In this document: positions 1-6,328 of the stretch, piece after piece
How the letters are laid out: each line of letters opens with the position of its first letter
Numbering within the stretch: position 1 is the first letter of the stretch
Assembly (NCBI GenBank): GCA_038227745.1
Contig: JBBRPS010000092.1
Coordinates: forward strand, 1 to 18,252
Direction: 5' to 3'
From: DASPXY01 sp038227745
GTDB taxonomy: Bacteria > Planctomycetota > Planctomycetia > Gemmatales > Gemmataceae
DNA: 18,252 bases
The notes under the pieces: model-generated
Told to the model about the DNA's origin: nothing
Seen by the model: the letters and a program-made list of their open reading frames with translations, nothing else
Database searches by the model: none
Translations under genes and position numbers: made by a program

Positions 1-2
1 AC

Positions 3-1538
3 AGCCTGGCGGTGACGTACTGCCACCTGCGTGGTGGGCGGTTGCCGTTCGAGGGCAACCTGGCGGCGCTGCTGGCCGGCCACCTCATGAGAGCGCCGGA
101 CCTGGAGATGATACCGGCGGCGGAGCGGCCCACGGTGGCGCGTGCCCTGGCGAAGAAACCGCAGGAGCGCTGGCCCACTTGTGCCGCGTTCGTGGAGGCC
201 CTGGCCGGGGCGAAGACGCGGCCAGCCCCGGCACCGCGCCCCCAACCGGCGAAGGCGTCAGCCGGACCACGTGCGAAGGCGCCGCCTGCGCCCGTCGTGC
301 GTGCCCGGCCGGCAACGCCGCCGCCGCGGCAGTCCTTCTGGCCGGTGGCGACGGTCGCCGTCACCCTGCTCGCCACCGTCCTGCTGGCGCTGCTCCTGTT
401 GCAGTTCTCCCGCCAGCCAGACAACGGCGGTCCCCGGGTTGCAGAACCGCTTGCGAAGGCGGACATCAAGCAGCCGGATCTGAAGAAATTCCCGGCCCCG
501 AAGGAGCCGCCGCCAGTTCTTGTGGAGGAGCCAAAGGAGAAAGCACCGCTCCCCAAGGCCAAGGATCCGCTGCCGCCTGTCCCCCCAGAGCCAAAGGAGA
601 AGGAGCCTCCCGTACAGGCCGTGAAGCTACCGCCGATCCTCCCTCCGGAGATCACGAACTCGATCGGCATGAAACTGAAGCTCATCCCGAAAGGCAAGTT
701 CCGCATGGGTTCGCCCGCGAGCGAGGAAGGGCACGAGCTGTTCGACAAGGGCCATGAGGAAGAGCACGACGTGGAGATCACGCAGCCGTTCTACATGGGC
801 GTCTACGAGGTGACGCAGGCCCAGTACCAGAAGGTCATGGGCGAGAACCCCAGTTGGTTCTCGGCGAAGGGAGGCGGCAAGGCAACGGTGGCGGGCCTGG
901 CCACCGGCGATTTCCCCGTGGAGACGGTTAGCTTTGCACAGGTACGAAGAGTGCCAGGGCGTGGCGCACTGGCCACCGGCGATTTCCCCGTGGAGACGGT
1001 TAGCTGGGAGGACGCGGTGGAGTTCTGCAAGCGGCTGTCGGCACTGGCCGCGGAGCAAAAGGCTGGACGGGTGTACCACTTGCCGACGGAGGCGGAATGG
1101 GAATACACTTGTCGGGGAGGGCCTGTTTCTTCCCCGGCGCCTTTCCACTTCCTCAAGCCCAGCTCTTCACTCTCCTTCGGGCAGGCCAACTTCGGGGCGG
1201 AAAATCCCTACGGCGGCGGCACCAAAGGCAAAGGCCTGAAGCGTACCTGTCGAGTGGGTTCGTACGAGCCGAACCGTCTGGGGCTGTATGACATGCACGG
1301 CAATGCCTGGGAGTGGTGCCAGGACTGGTACGACAAGGACTACTACAAGAACAGCCCTATAACAGATCCGCAAGGACCCAAATCGAGTTCTGAGAACTGC
1401 CGTGTGCTGCGCGGCGGGTCGTGGGTCGAATTCGGCATCGATTGCCGCACGGCCCTGCGCTTCAGGGTCGTCCCCGGCGCCCGCGGCTACAGCTTCGGCT
1501 TCCGGGTGGTCTTCCGTCTCGGCGTGAGGACCCCGTAA
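3..1538 (+). CDS. Ser/Thr protein kinase C-terminal part fused to FGE-sulfatase (SUMF1-like) domain, 5' truncated
   Basis: The frame is open from base 3, so the gene begins upstream and only its C-terminal ~511 residues are visible; GTG at 12 is not a convincing start. Counting from that codon, residues 1-65 look like the end of a protein kinase C-lobe: GGRLPFEGN, then ALAKKPQERWP with the conserved subdomain XI arginine. A Pro/Ala-rich linker leads to one transmembrane helix (about 109-132), then a Lys/Pro/Glu-rich stalk (about 145-212). From about 216 to the end is an FGE-sulfatase domain: NSIGMKLKLIPKGKFRMGS, GVYEVTQAQY, LPTEAEWEY, GLYDMHGNAWEWCQDWY, RVLRGGSW and a terminal GFRVVF. Fusions of this kind are frequent in planctomycetes, where the FGE part is usually thought to act as an extracellular sensing or binding module rather than a sulfatase activator; that role is inference here. 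Oddity: LATGDFPVETVS occurs twice, 24 residues apart. Confidence 0.9.
   Translation, partial: SLAVTYCHLRGGRLPFEGNLAALLAGHLMRAPDLEMIPAAERPTVARALAKKPQERWPTCAAFVEALAGAKTRPAPAPRPQPAKASAGPRAKAPPAPVVRARPATPPPRQSFWPVATVAVTLLATVLLALLLLQFSRQPDNGGPRVAEPLAKADIKQPDLKKFPAPKEPPPVLVEEPKEKAPLPKAKDPLPPVPPEPKEKEPPVQAVKLPPILPPEITNSIGMKLKLIPKGKFRMGSPASEEGHELFDKGHEEEHDVEITQPFYMGVYEVTQAQYQKVMGENPSWFSAKGGGKATVAGLATGDFPVETVSFAQVRRVPGRGALATGDFPVETVSWEDAVEFCKRLSALAAEQKAGRVYHLPTEAEWEYTCRGGPVSSPAPFHFLKPSSSLSFGQANFGAENPYGGGTKGKGLKRTCRVGSYEPNRLGLYDMHGNAWEWCQDWYDKDYYKNSPITDPQGPKSSSENCRVLRGGSWVEFGIDCRTALRFRVVPGARGYSFGFRVVFRLGVRTP
897..1005 (+). repeat. In-frame direct repeat, two 37-bp copies 72 bp apart inside the FGE domain
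   Basis: Bases 897-933 and 969-1005 are identical by eye and the offset (72) is a multiple of three, so the reading frame survives. Both copies encode LATGDFPVETVS. The second copy continues into the usual family context, WEDAVEFCKRLS. The first continues into FAQVRRVPGRGA, which does not resemble the family. This looks like a local duplication or an assembly-level artefact that extends the domain by 24 residues. Confidence 0.85.
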
Positions 1539-1568
1539 CTTCTTCGCTCTTTTACGCCTTTACCTCCT

Positions 1569-1590
1569 CGCCGCGAAGCGGCGCGGTTTT
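1569..1590 (+). terminator. Possible weak terminator after the kinase/FGE gene
   Basis: CGCCGC / GCGGCG arms enclose GAA, followed closely by CGGTTTT, 31 bases after the TAA stop. The stem is only 6 bp and the T run only four, so this is a modest call. Confidence 0.4.
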
Positions 1591-1593
1591 CAA

Positions 1594-1624
1594 ACAGAAA
1601 TAGTATTATACTAAAAGTATCTGT
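1594..1624. repeat. AT-rich dyad (ACAGA...TCTGT around AGTATTATACT)
   Basis: Outer arms ACAGA (1594-1598) and TCTGT (1620-1624) enclose the palindrome AGTATTATACT (1602-1612), and AGTAT recurs at 1616-1620. The stretch is strikingly AT-rich against its surroundings. It could be a protein-binding site, part of a terminator or a scar. It contains TATAAT-like hexamers on both strands, but I found no matching -35 box, so I do not call a promoter. Confidence 0.4.
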
Positions 1625-1795
1625 TATTGCGCCTCCGCGCCCGGAGGATGCGGAGGATTCGGGGCGGCAGCTGAGCGTGGGGCGAAGCCATCGTGGTAAA
1701 GTGTAGCCGTGTCCGCGAAGCGGAGCAACCTTTCTTGCGGCCCCCTCGCCCGAAACCCGGGCGTGCGCGATCCGCCCCGAACGCTTGTAACGATC

Positions 1796-1875
1796 ATGGC
1801 GCAGGCCCCACCGAACTGACGGTCATCTCCCGCACCTATGAGCTGCTGATCTGGACGGCGCAGCACGGCGCCCGC
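1796..1875 (+). pseudogene. Degraded four-helix-bundle (bAvd/S23-like) protein fragment
   Basis: The frame through 1810-1875 reads TELTVISRTYELLIW followed by TAQHGAR. This strongly resembles the N-terminal helix of bAvd-like four-helix-bundle proteins, known from 23S rRNA intervening sequences and as the accessory protein of diversity-generating retroelements. An ATG at 1796 lies in the adjacent frame and would read M-A-Q-A-P into this segment if the run of four C at 1806-1809 had one more C, so a single-base loss appears to have broken it. After the arginine the resemblance stops abruptly (RPQQITFAAAT), and the usual FPRxxRFVLGER continuation is absent. It is therefore frameshifted and truncated to roughly 25 residues of a protein usually near 120. 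Family assignment is from memory of the motif. Confidence 0.5.
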
Positions 1876-1923
1876 CCGCAACAGATCACATTCGCAGCGG
1901 CGACCCAGGCCACGGCGGCGCCG

Positions 1924-1953
1924 TTGCCCGGACGCGCCGCCGCGTGGTATACT
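1924..1953 (+). promoter_or_regulatory. Sigma70-type promoter for der
   Basis: TTGCCC (1924-1929) and TATACT (1948-1953) are separated by 18 bases. Transcription would begin near 1960, giving a leader of about 35 bases that contains the GGAG ribosome-binding site of der. Four of six -35 bases and five of six -10 bases match consensus. Confidence 0.55.
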
Positions 1954-1993
1954 ACTGCTCATTCAGCTTCCGACCGCGGACAGAGGAGTCGTC

Positions 1994-3478
1994 ATGGCCA
2001 TCCCCCGGGTTGCAATCGTCGGCCGGCCCAACGTCGGCAAATCGTCGCTGTTCAACTGCCTCGCGCGGCGGCGCATCGCCATCGTGGACCCCACCGCCGG
2101 CGTCACGCGCGACCGCCTCACCGCCCTCGTCAAGACCGGCGAGCGCTTCTTCGAGCTGACCGACACCGGCGGCATCGGCTTCGAGGACGTCGACAACCTC
2201 ACCGGCGAAGTCGAGCGGCAGATCGCGAAGGCCATGACGCTGGCCCAGGTCATCCTGTTCGTCGTGGACGTCCGCGCCGGCGTGATGGCCCTCGACGAGG
2301 AGGTGGCCGAGCGGCTCCGTCACATCGCGAAACCGATCTTTTGTGTCGTCAACAAGTGCGACACGACCGAACTGGACGCCCAGGCCGCCGAGTTCTACAA
2401 GTTCGGCCTCGGCAAGGTCATCTGCGTCAGCGCGCAGCAGGGCCGCGGCCGCGAGGAGTTGCTGCGGCTGATCGGCGCGCACCTGCCGCCCGAGGACCAG
2501 GTGGAGCCGCTCCCGGACCTCGACGCGGCCATGAAGCTGGCCATCGTCGGCCGGCGCAACACGGGCAAGAGCACGTTCATCAACGCGCTCGCCGAGGCGG
2601 ATCGCGTGATCGTCAGCGAGGTGCCCGGGACGACGCGCGACAGCGTGGACGTGCGCTTCGAGCGCGACGGCAAGGTCTTCATCGCCATCGACACCGCGGG
2701 CGTGCGCCGCAAGGGCAGCATCGGCTCGGACGTCGAGTTTTACAGCATGGCGCGGGCCGAGCGCTCCATCCGCCGCGCCGACGTGGTGCTGCTGTTCCAC
2801 GACGCTCCCCAGGAGGTCAGCAAGGTCGATAAGCAGCTGGCCCATTACGTCCTGGAGCAGCACAAGCCGGCCATCTTCGTCATCAACAAGTGGGATCTGC
2901 TGGCGCCGATGCCGACGAGCAAGTTCGTCGATTACCTGCGGGGCGTCTTCCCGAGCCTGGACTACGTGCCGATGGCGTTCATCACGGCGAAGGACGGCAA
3001 GAACGTGCAGGGAGTGCTGAACCTGGCGCAAAGCCTCTACAAGCAGGCGAGCGCCCGCGTGAGCACGGGCGACCTGAACCGGGTGGTGCGCGAGACCCTG
3101 GCCGATCAGCCGCCGCCGCAGCGCCAGAACCGCCGGCCGAAGATCTTCTACGCCACGCAGGTCGCGACCAACCCGCCGACGATCGTGCTGATCACCAACG
3201 GCCCGGACCTGTTCGACCCCACCTACCTGCGCTACCTGCTCAAGACGTTCCGCGATCGGCTGCCGTTCCATGACGTGCCGATCAAGCTGTACCTGCGGGA
3301 CAAGAACCGGGAGGACCGGACGCCCGCCGCCGTGGAAGGTGTCGAGCCCGCGCCGCGTGCGCAGGGCCGCAAGCGCCCGGCCGTGAAGGCGTCGGGGCCG
3401 AAGTCCCGAACCCAGGGCGCCGGCGCGGGACCGAAGCGCGACCGGAAACAAAACGACTCCGAGTTGTGGAACGACTGA
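1994..3478 (+). CDS. der: Ribosome-associated GTPase Der (EngA)
   Basis: Der is an essential GTPase with two tandem G domains that acts in 50S ribosomal subunit maturation in the cytoplasm. The 494 residues show the full layout. G domain 1 has GRPNVGKS (10-17), DTGG (57-60), NKCD (120-123) and VSAQQG (145-150). G domain 2 has GRRNTGKS (186-193), DTAG (233-236), NKWD (298-301) and ITAKDG (330-335). A C-terminal KH-like domain (about 360-438) has PKIFYATQ and DVPIKLYLR. A basic tail of about 50 residues rich in Arg, Lys, Pro and Gly follows and is longer than in many homologues. The ATG is supported by AGAGGAG about 7 bases upstream. Variant positions: Walker A 2 is GRRNTGKS instead of the common GRPNVGKS, and LLFHDAPQEVSK replaces the usual IDAxEGI stretch after G3 of domain 2. 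Confidence 0.97.
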   Translation: MAIPRVAIVGRPNVGKSSLFNCLARRRIAIVDPTAGVTRDRLTALVKTGERFFELTDTGGIGFEDVDNLTGEVERQIAKAMTLAQVILFVVDVRAGVMALDEEVAERLRHIAKPIFCVVNKCDTTELDAQAAEFYKFGLGKVICVSAQQGRGREELLRLIGAHLPPEDQVEPLPDLDAAMKLAIVGRRNTGKSTFINALAEADRVIVSEVPGTTRDSVDVRFERDGKVFIAIDTAGVRRKGSIGSDVEFYSMARAERSIRRADVVLLFHDAPQEVSKVDKQLAHYVLEQHKPAIFVINKWDLLAPMPTSKFVDYLRGVFPSLDYVPMAFITAKDGKNVQGVLNLAQSLYKQASARVSTGDLNRVVRETLADQPPPQRQNRRPKIFYATQVATNPPTIVLITNGPDLFDPTYLRYLLKTFRDRLPFHDVPIKLYLRDKNREDRTPAAVEGVEPAPRAQGRKRPAVKASGPKSRTQGAGAGPKRDRKQNDSELWND

Positions 3479-3506
3479 GAGCGCCCGCGGAAGAGGGAGG
3501 ACCGTC

Positions 3507-3983
3507 ATGAGTTGTCGCACGCGCCGCCTGGCCCTCTGCGGGGTGCTGGCCCTGAGCCTCTGCCCCGCCCTGCTGACCCACGCCGGCAAGGCCCCGCCCG
3601 CCGCCAAATCGCAGGACTTCAACGGCAAGGTCGTTCCCCTGACCGAAGTGTTGCAGAAGGCCGGCGCCCGCCTCGACCCCGACGCCGCCCCGCACTGGCT
3701 CGCCCTCGTCACCGCCGACGGCAAGGTCTACCCGATCGTCAAGGACGACGGCGGCCGCATGTTTTTCAAGGACAAGCGACTCCTCAACCGCCCCATGCGC
3801 CTGACGGGGCGACTCATCCCGGGGAGCAACCTCCTCCAGGTGACGAACGTCCACAGCTACCGCAACGGGAAACTGCACGACGTCTACTACTGGTGCGACA
3901 TCTGCTCGATCCGCGGTTACGAGCTGCACAACTGCGATTGCTGCGGCGACCTCATGGTCTTGCGCGAGGAGCCGGCGAAGTGA
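3507..3983 (+). CDS. Small secreted protein with C-terminal Cys cluster
   Basis: This encodes 158 residues; I do not recognise a named family. The start has GGAGG at 3496-3500, six bases before the ATG. An N-terminal signal peptide is clear: basic RTRR, a hydrophobic stretch LALCGVLALSLCPALL, and a likely cut after THA near residue 26. The mature part ends in CDICSIRGYELHNCDCCGD, with Cys at 130, 133, 143, 145 and 146 and His 141, a plausible metal or disulfide site. The middle includes DGKVYPIVKDDGGRMFFKD and RPMRLTGRLIPGSNLLQV, which suggests a small beta-rich fold. It lies 28 bases after der without an intervening promoter that I can see, so co-transcription with der is likely. Function unknown. 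Confidence 0.85.
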   Translation: MSCRTRRLALCGVLALSLCPALLTHAGKAPPAAKSQDFNGKVVPLTEVLQKAGARLDPDAAPHWLALVTADGKVYPIVKDDGGRMFFKDKRLLNRPMRLTGRLIPGSNLLQVTNVHSYRNGKLHDVYYWCDICSIRGYELHNCDCCGDLMVLREEPAK

Positions 3984-4011
3984 CCTGATATTACCTCGGC
4001 AGGGAAGCTCG

Positions 4012-4077
4012 TCACACAAGCCCGACGCGCAAGCGAGGGACCGGGCTGCCCCTCGCTTGCGCGTCGGGCTTGTGTGA
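4012..4077. terminator. 28-bp perfect inverted repeat, likely bidirectional terminator
   Basis: Arms at 4012-4039 and 4050-4077 are perfectly complementary over 28 bases (TCACACAAGCCCGACGCGCA... and its reverse complement), with a 10-base loop. It sits between the convergent ends of the 3507-3983 gene and the 4126-5856 gene, where a shared terminator would be expected. Neither side has a long T run. Arms of this type, with CCCGACGCGCAAGCGAGGG, look like a dispersed intergenic repeat, which needs a genome search to confirm. Confidence 0.75.
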
Positions 4078-4125
4078 TCGCCTTCCGCGCCGGAGTAATA
4101 CGTGCAGCGACGAACGGCCGGGTTC

Positions 4126-5856
4126 TCAACCAGGCCCCAGGAACGATTCCGGCAGCGCCGGCAGGGCCGGCGCTCCCAGCGGCGCCTCCGTGGCGACGCG
4201 GACCGACCGCTGCCCCGTCGTCGGCCGGGCGGCGACCGGGTCCGGCAGGCGCGGCGTGAGGTCCAGTTCGGGTGGCGCGGGCGGCGCCGCCTCCGGGTCG
4301 AAGTCGTCGCCGTCGGCGGCCGGCTCCGTCACGACGAGGATCGACTGCGGCAGTGCGGGCAGCGACGGCGCCTGCAAATCCGCGGCCGACAGCGGCGGCA
4401 GCGCGGGCACCTCACCGGTCCCGTCTTCCGAGAGCGCCGCGATGGCCTGGGCCTTGATCGTCTCGTGCAGCGCTTCGGGCGTCAGGCCCCGCCGCACTCC
4501 CGCCGGCGCCTCCGGCAGCAGTGGCTGCCGCAGCACCTCGACCGGCAGGGGCTTGATGTCCGCCATCACGATGCCCTCGCGCAGCTCCGGCGTCTTCGTG
4601 GTCCCCATCGACAGCGGCTCCGCAAGCACGGGCGCCTGCGGCTTCGTCCCCTGCGCGATCAGGTACTTGTCCAGGCGCGCGATCATGTTCGGCATGGTCG
4701 GCCGCGACGGCGTGCCCCACAGGTTCGGCAGGTCCGGCTGGAGGGGGAGTCCGTCGAGCGACGGCATCTGGGGCCTGGCCCACAGTTCGGGCGTATGCGG
4801 CAGCCGGGGCTTGCCGAGCATGTGCGGCATCTCGGGGCGCTGCCCTCCCCACAGCTTCGGCAGCTGCGGGCGAGGCTTGCCGAGCATCTGCAGCGTGTCG
4901 GGCAGCTGCCGCTTGCCGATCATCTGCGGCATCTCCGGCAGCCGCGGCTTGCCGACCATCTGCGGCATCTGCGGCCTGTGCTGCGCCACCATGTTGGGCA
5001 TCTCGGGCAACCGCGGCTTGCCGACCATGTTCGGCTGGTGCGGCTGCTTCGCCATCATGACCGGGTCGGGCAGGCGCTTGTTATTCCGGTGGCACTGCCC
5101 GCAGTTCTGGTTGTACGTCACCACGGTAATGTCGATGTCTACCGACTGGTTCACCGTCCGGCTGTTCTGCGAGCAGATCGACTTGGGCTGCCCGTTCAGC
5201 TTCACCGACTGGGTGTTCAGCTTCGTCGAGTGCATGTTCAGTTGCTTCGCCTGCTGCGTGACCTGCTTCGCCTGCATGTGCAGGGAGCGCGGGGTCATGG
5301 AGATCTGCTTCGACGTCTGGTGCAGGCTCTTCGACTGGGTGTGCAGCGCCACGGAACTCATGTGGAGGTGCTTGGAGCTCATCGTGACCTGGCGGGCGTG
5401 CATGTCGAGGTGGTGCGCGGTGCCCGGTCCCGCACCCTTCGGGACCATGTGCAGCGCCTTCGCGTGCATGGTGATCTTGCGGGTATGCATGTCGAGGTGC
5501 TTCGTCTGCATGTGAACGGTCTTGGCCTGCATGCGGACGGTCTTGGCCTTCATGTGTACGCCCACGTTCTGCTGCCCCAACTGTTTCGCCTTCATGGCGA
5601 TTTGCTGGGCCTGCATCTGCTGCAGCTGCTGCATCTGCTGGGCCTGCTGCATCTGCTGGGCCTGCTGCCTCTGCGCGTGCAGGTACTGCTGCTGCTGGAT
5701 TTGGGCCTGCCTCTGGAAGTGCAGGTGGATGTGCTGGACCTGCATGCCGCCGCCGCCGGGGCAGCGGAAATTCTGGGCATCGGAGGCCGGCAGCACCGCG
5801 AGCAGGGCCAGGCCCGCCAGGGTCGTACACAGAATGAGCCAGCGGCACGCCTTCAT
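4126..5856 (-). CDS. Secreted repeat protein with heptad array, CGQCH motif and Pro/Met-rich repeats
   Basis: This encodes 576 residues of no family I recognise. The ATG at 5856 is chosen because AAGGGGGAT lies just upstream and a signal peptide begins there (MKACRWLILC, hydrophobic core to about 22, cut near ASDA-QN at 27); a longer frame to 5937 lacks these. After RCPGGGG there is a Gln-rich stretch (about 48-86, QQ/MQQ runs). Residues 81-228 form about 21 seven-residue units of the form M-x-x-K-x-[VIL]-x, for example MQAKTVH and MHAKALH, with one extra residue near 143. A NCGQCH sequence (CxxCH at 252-256) follows. Residues about 277-392 carry roughly ten 11-13-residue repeats such as KPRLPEMPQMIG. 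The tail (about 400-576) is Pro/Ala/Leu-rich and acidic. A structural, cell-surface or periplasmic role is inference. It is convergent with 3507-3983 and divergent from 6329-9916. Confidence 0.85.
   Translation of the reverse strand: MKACRWLILCTTLAGLALLAVLPASDAQNFRCPGGGGMQVQHIHLHFQRQAQIQQQQYLHAQRQQAQQMQQAQQMQQLQQMQAQQIAMKAKQLGQQNVGVHMKAKTVRMQAKTVHMQTKHLDMHTRKITMHAKALHMVPKGAGPGTAHHLDMHARQVTMSSKHLHMSSVALHTQSKSLHQTSKQISMTPRSLHMQAKQVTQQAKQLNMHSTKLNTQSVKLNGQPKSICSQNSRTVNQSVDIDITVVTYNQNCGQCHRNNKRLPDPVMMAKQPHQPNMVGKPRLPEMPNMVAQHRPQMPQMVGKPRLPEMPQMIGKRQLPDTLQMLGKPRPQLPKLWGGQRPEMPHMLGKPRLPHTPELWARPQMPSLDGLPLQPDLPNLWGTPSRPTMPNMIARLDKYLIAQGTKPQAPVLAEPLSMGTTKTPELREGIVMADIKPLPVEVLRQPLLPEAPAGVRRGLTPEALHETIKAQAIAALSEDGTGEVPALPPLSAADLQAPSLPALPQSILVVTEPAADGDDFDPEAAPPAPPELDLTPRLPDPVAARPTTGQRSVRVATEAPLGAPALPALPESFLGPG
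4681..5028 (-). repeat. Coding Pro/Met-rich repeat array (about ten 11-13-residue units)
   Basis: Residues about 277-392 repeat a unit like [KQ]xRLPEMPxM[VIL]G: KPRLPEMPNMV, HRPQMPQMVG, KPRLPEMPQMIG, KRQLPDTLQMLG, KPRPQLPKLWG, QRPEMPHMLG, KPRLPHTPELW, then more divergent copies ending TMPNMIA. The DNA shows matching runs such as GGCTTGCCGA. Met-Gly alternates with Leu-Trp-Gly at the unit ends. Confidence 0.8.
5173..5616 (-). repeat. Coding heptad-repeat array (about 21 units of 21 bp)
   Basis: Protein residues 81-228 run in exact 7-residue register: methionine at 81, 88, 102, 109, 116, 123, 130, 137, then after a one-residue slip at 152, 159, 166, 187, 194 and 208, with Thr, Gln or Gly filling the other repeat starts. 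Lys dominates position 4 and Val/Ile/Leu position 6. The hydrophobics are two apart (6 and the next 1), which suits an extended or beta strand rather than a classical a/d coiled coil. Confidence 0.85.
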
Positions 5857-6328
5857 GGTCACATCCCCCTTCGAGGAAAGGGATCCAGCCCCGGAGGGGC
5901 GAGGTAGCGCTCCCGGCTGTCCGGGTACACGCTTCAACCCTTCTGAGGGTATCTTGGCCCCCTCGGGAAAGCAATTCTCTTTTTCGGAAAGTCGCGCATA
6001 AAGGGTAACGCAGCGAGAAACCCTTCGGGTACAATAACCACTCGTCGCCGGTCAGCACTCCGAAAGGCCGCCGGGGCGCCGGGCGCGGCCCCCGTCGGTA
6101 GAACACGCACCCCGGCGTTTCGTTGGCGCGGGGAACGGAAAAGCCTGCCTTACCAACGGAACGCCTCGGCGCGTGTTGTGAATCCAAGGCGCGACCGGCC
6201 CTGAGACACACGTCGCCCCCCCGAGGCTCCGGGGAGCCTCCCGGTGAGGGGCACTTGATGCCCGCGCCCCCTGCGGCGCACCTCCGCCGTTGTCCGCGGG
6301 TGCCCGGGACCGTTCGCAAGGGACAGCC
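5857..6328. other. Divergent intergenic region between the repeat protein and the HEAT protein
   Basis: These 472 bases must hold the promoters of both divergent genes. On the plus strand TACAAT (6030-6035) is a possible -10, but I see no -35 at a normal distance. On the minus strand TTGCTT (5969-5974) and TACCCT (5946-5951) sit 17 bases apart, which is weak. A hairpin at 6223-6240 is the only clear structure. No gene is seen here; the open frames lack any family resemblance. Confidence 0.55.
6223..6240. repeat. Short perfect hairpin in the leader of the HEAT gene
   Basis: GAGGCTCC (6223-6230) and GGAGCCTC (6233-6240) flank GG. It lies about 90 bases before the HEAT-gene start. It may be a leader structure or chance in GC-rich DNA. 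Confidence 0.35.

Larger units (their letters stand above)
1539..1993. other. Intergenic region between the kinase/FGE gene and der
   Basis: This 455-base gap contains a small GC hairpin near the upstream stop (1569-1590), an AT-rich island with dyad symmetry (about 1590-1624), a second small hairpin (CCTCCG 1632-1637 / CGGAGG 1642-1647), a degraded bAvd-like fragment (1796-1875) and the der promoter (1924-1953). The open frames crossing it have no family resemblance outside the bAvd-like stretch. Confidence 0.7.

Noticed and set aside
1693..2832. A long plus-strand frame beginning upstream of der
   Set aside because: Only the segment near 1810-1875 resembles a protein family; the rest is the wrong frame of der. 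The short fragment is reported as a pseudogene instead.
1952..3724. A 590-codon minus-strand frame opposite der
   Set aside because: It is antisense to der, whose motifs are all intact, and has no family resemblance.
4681..5616. Possible CRISPR or non-coding satellite array
   Set aside because: The periodicity is a multiple of three and degenerate at the DNA level, and makes sense as protein repeats in a signal-peptide ORF. There are no constant repeats with unique spacers.
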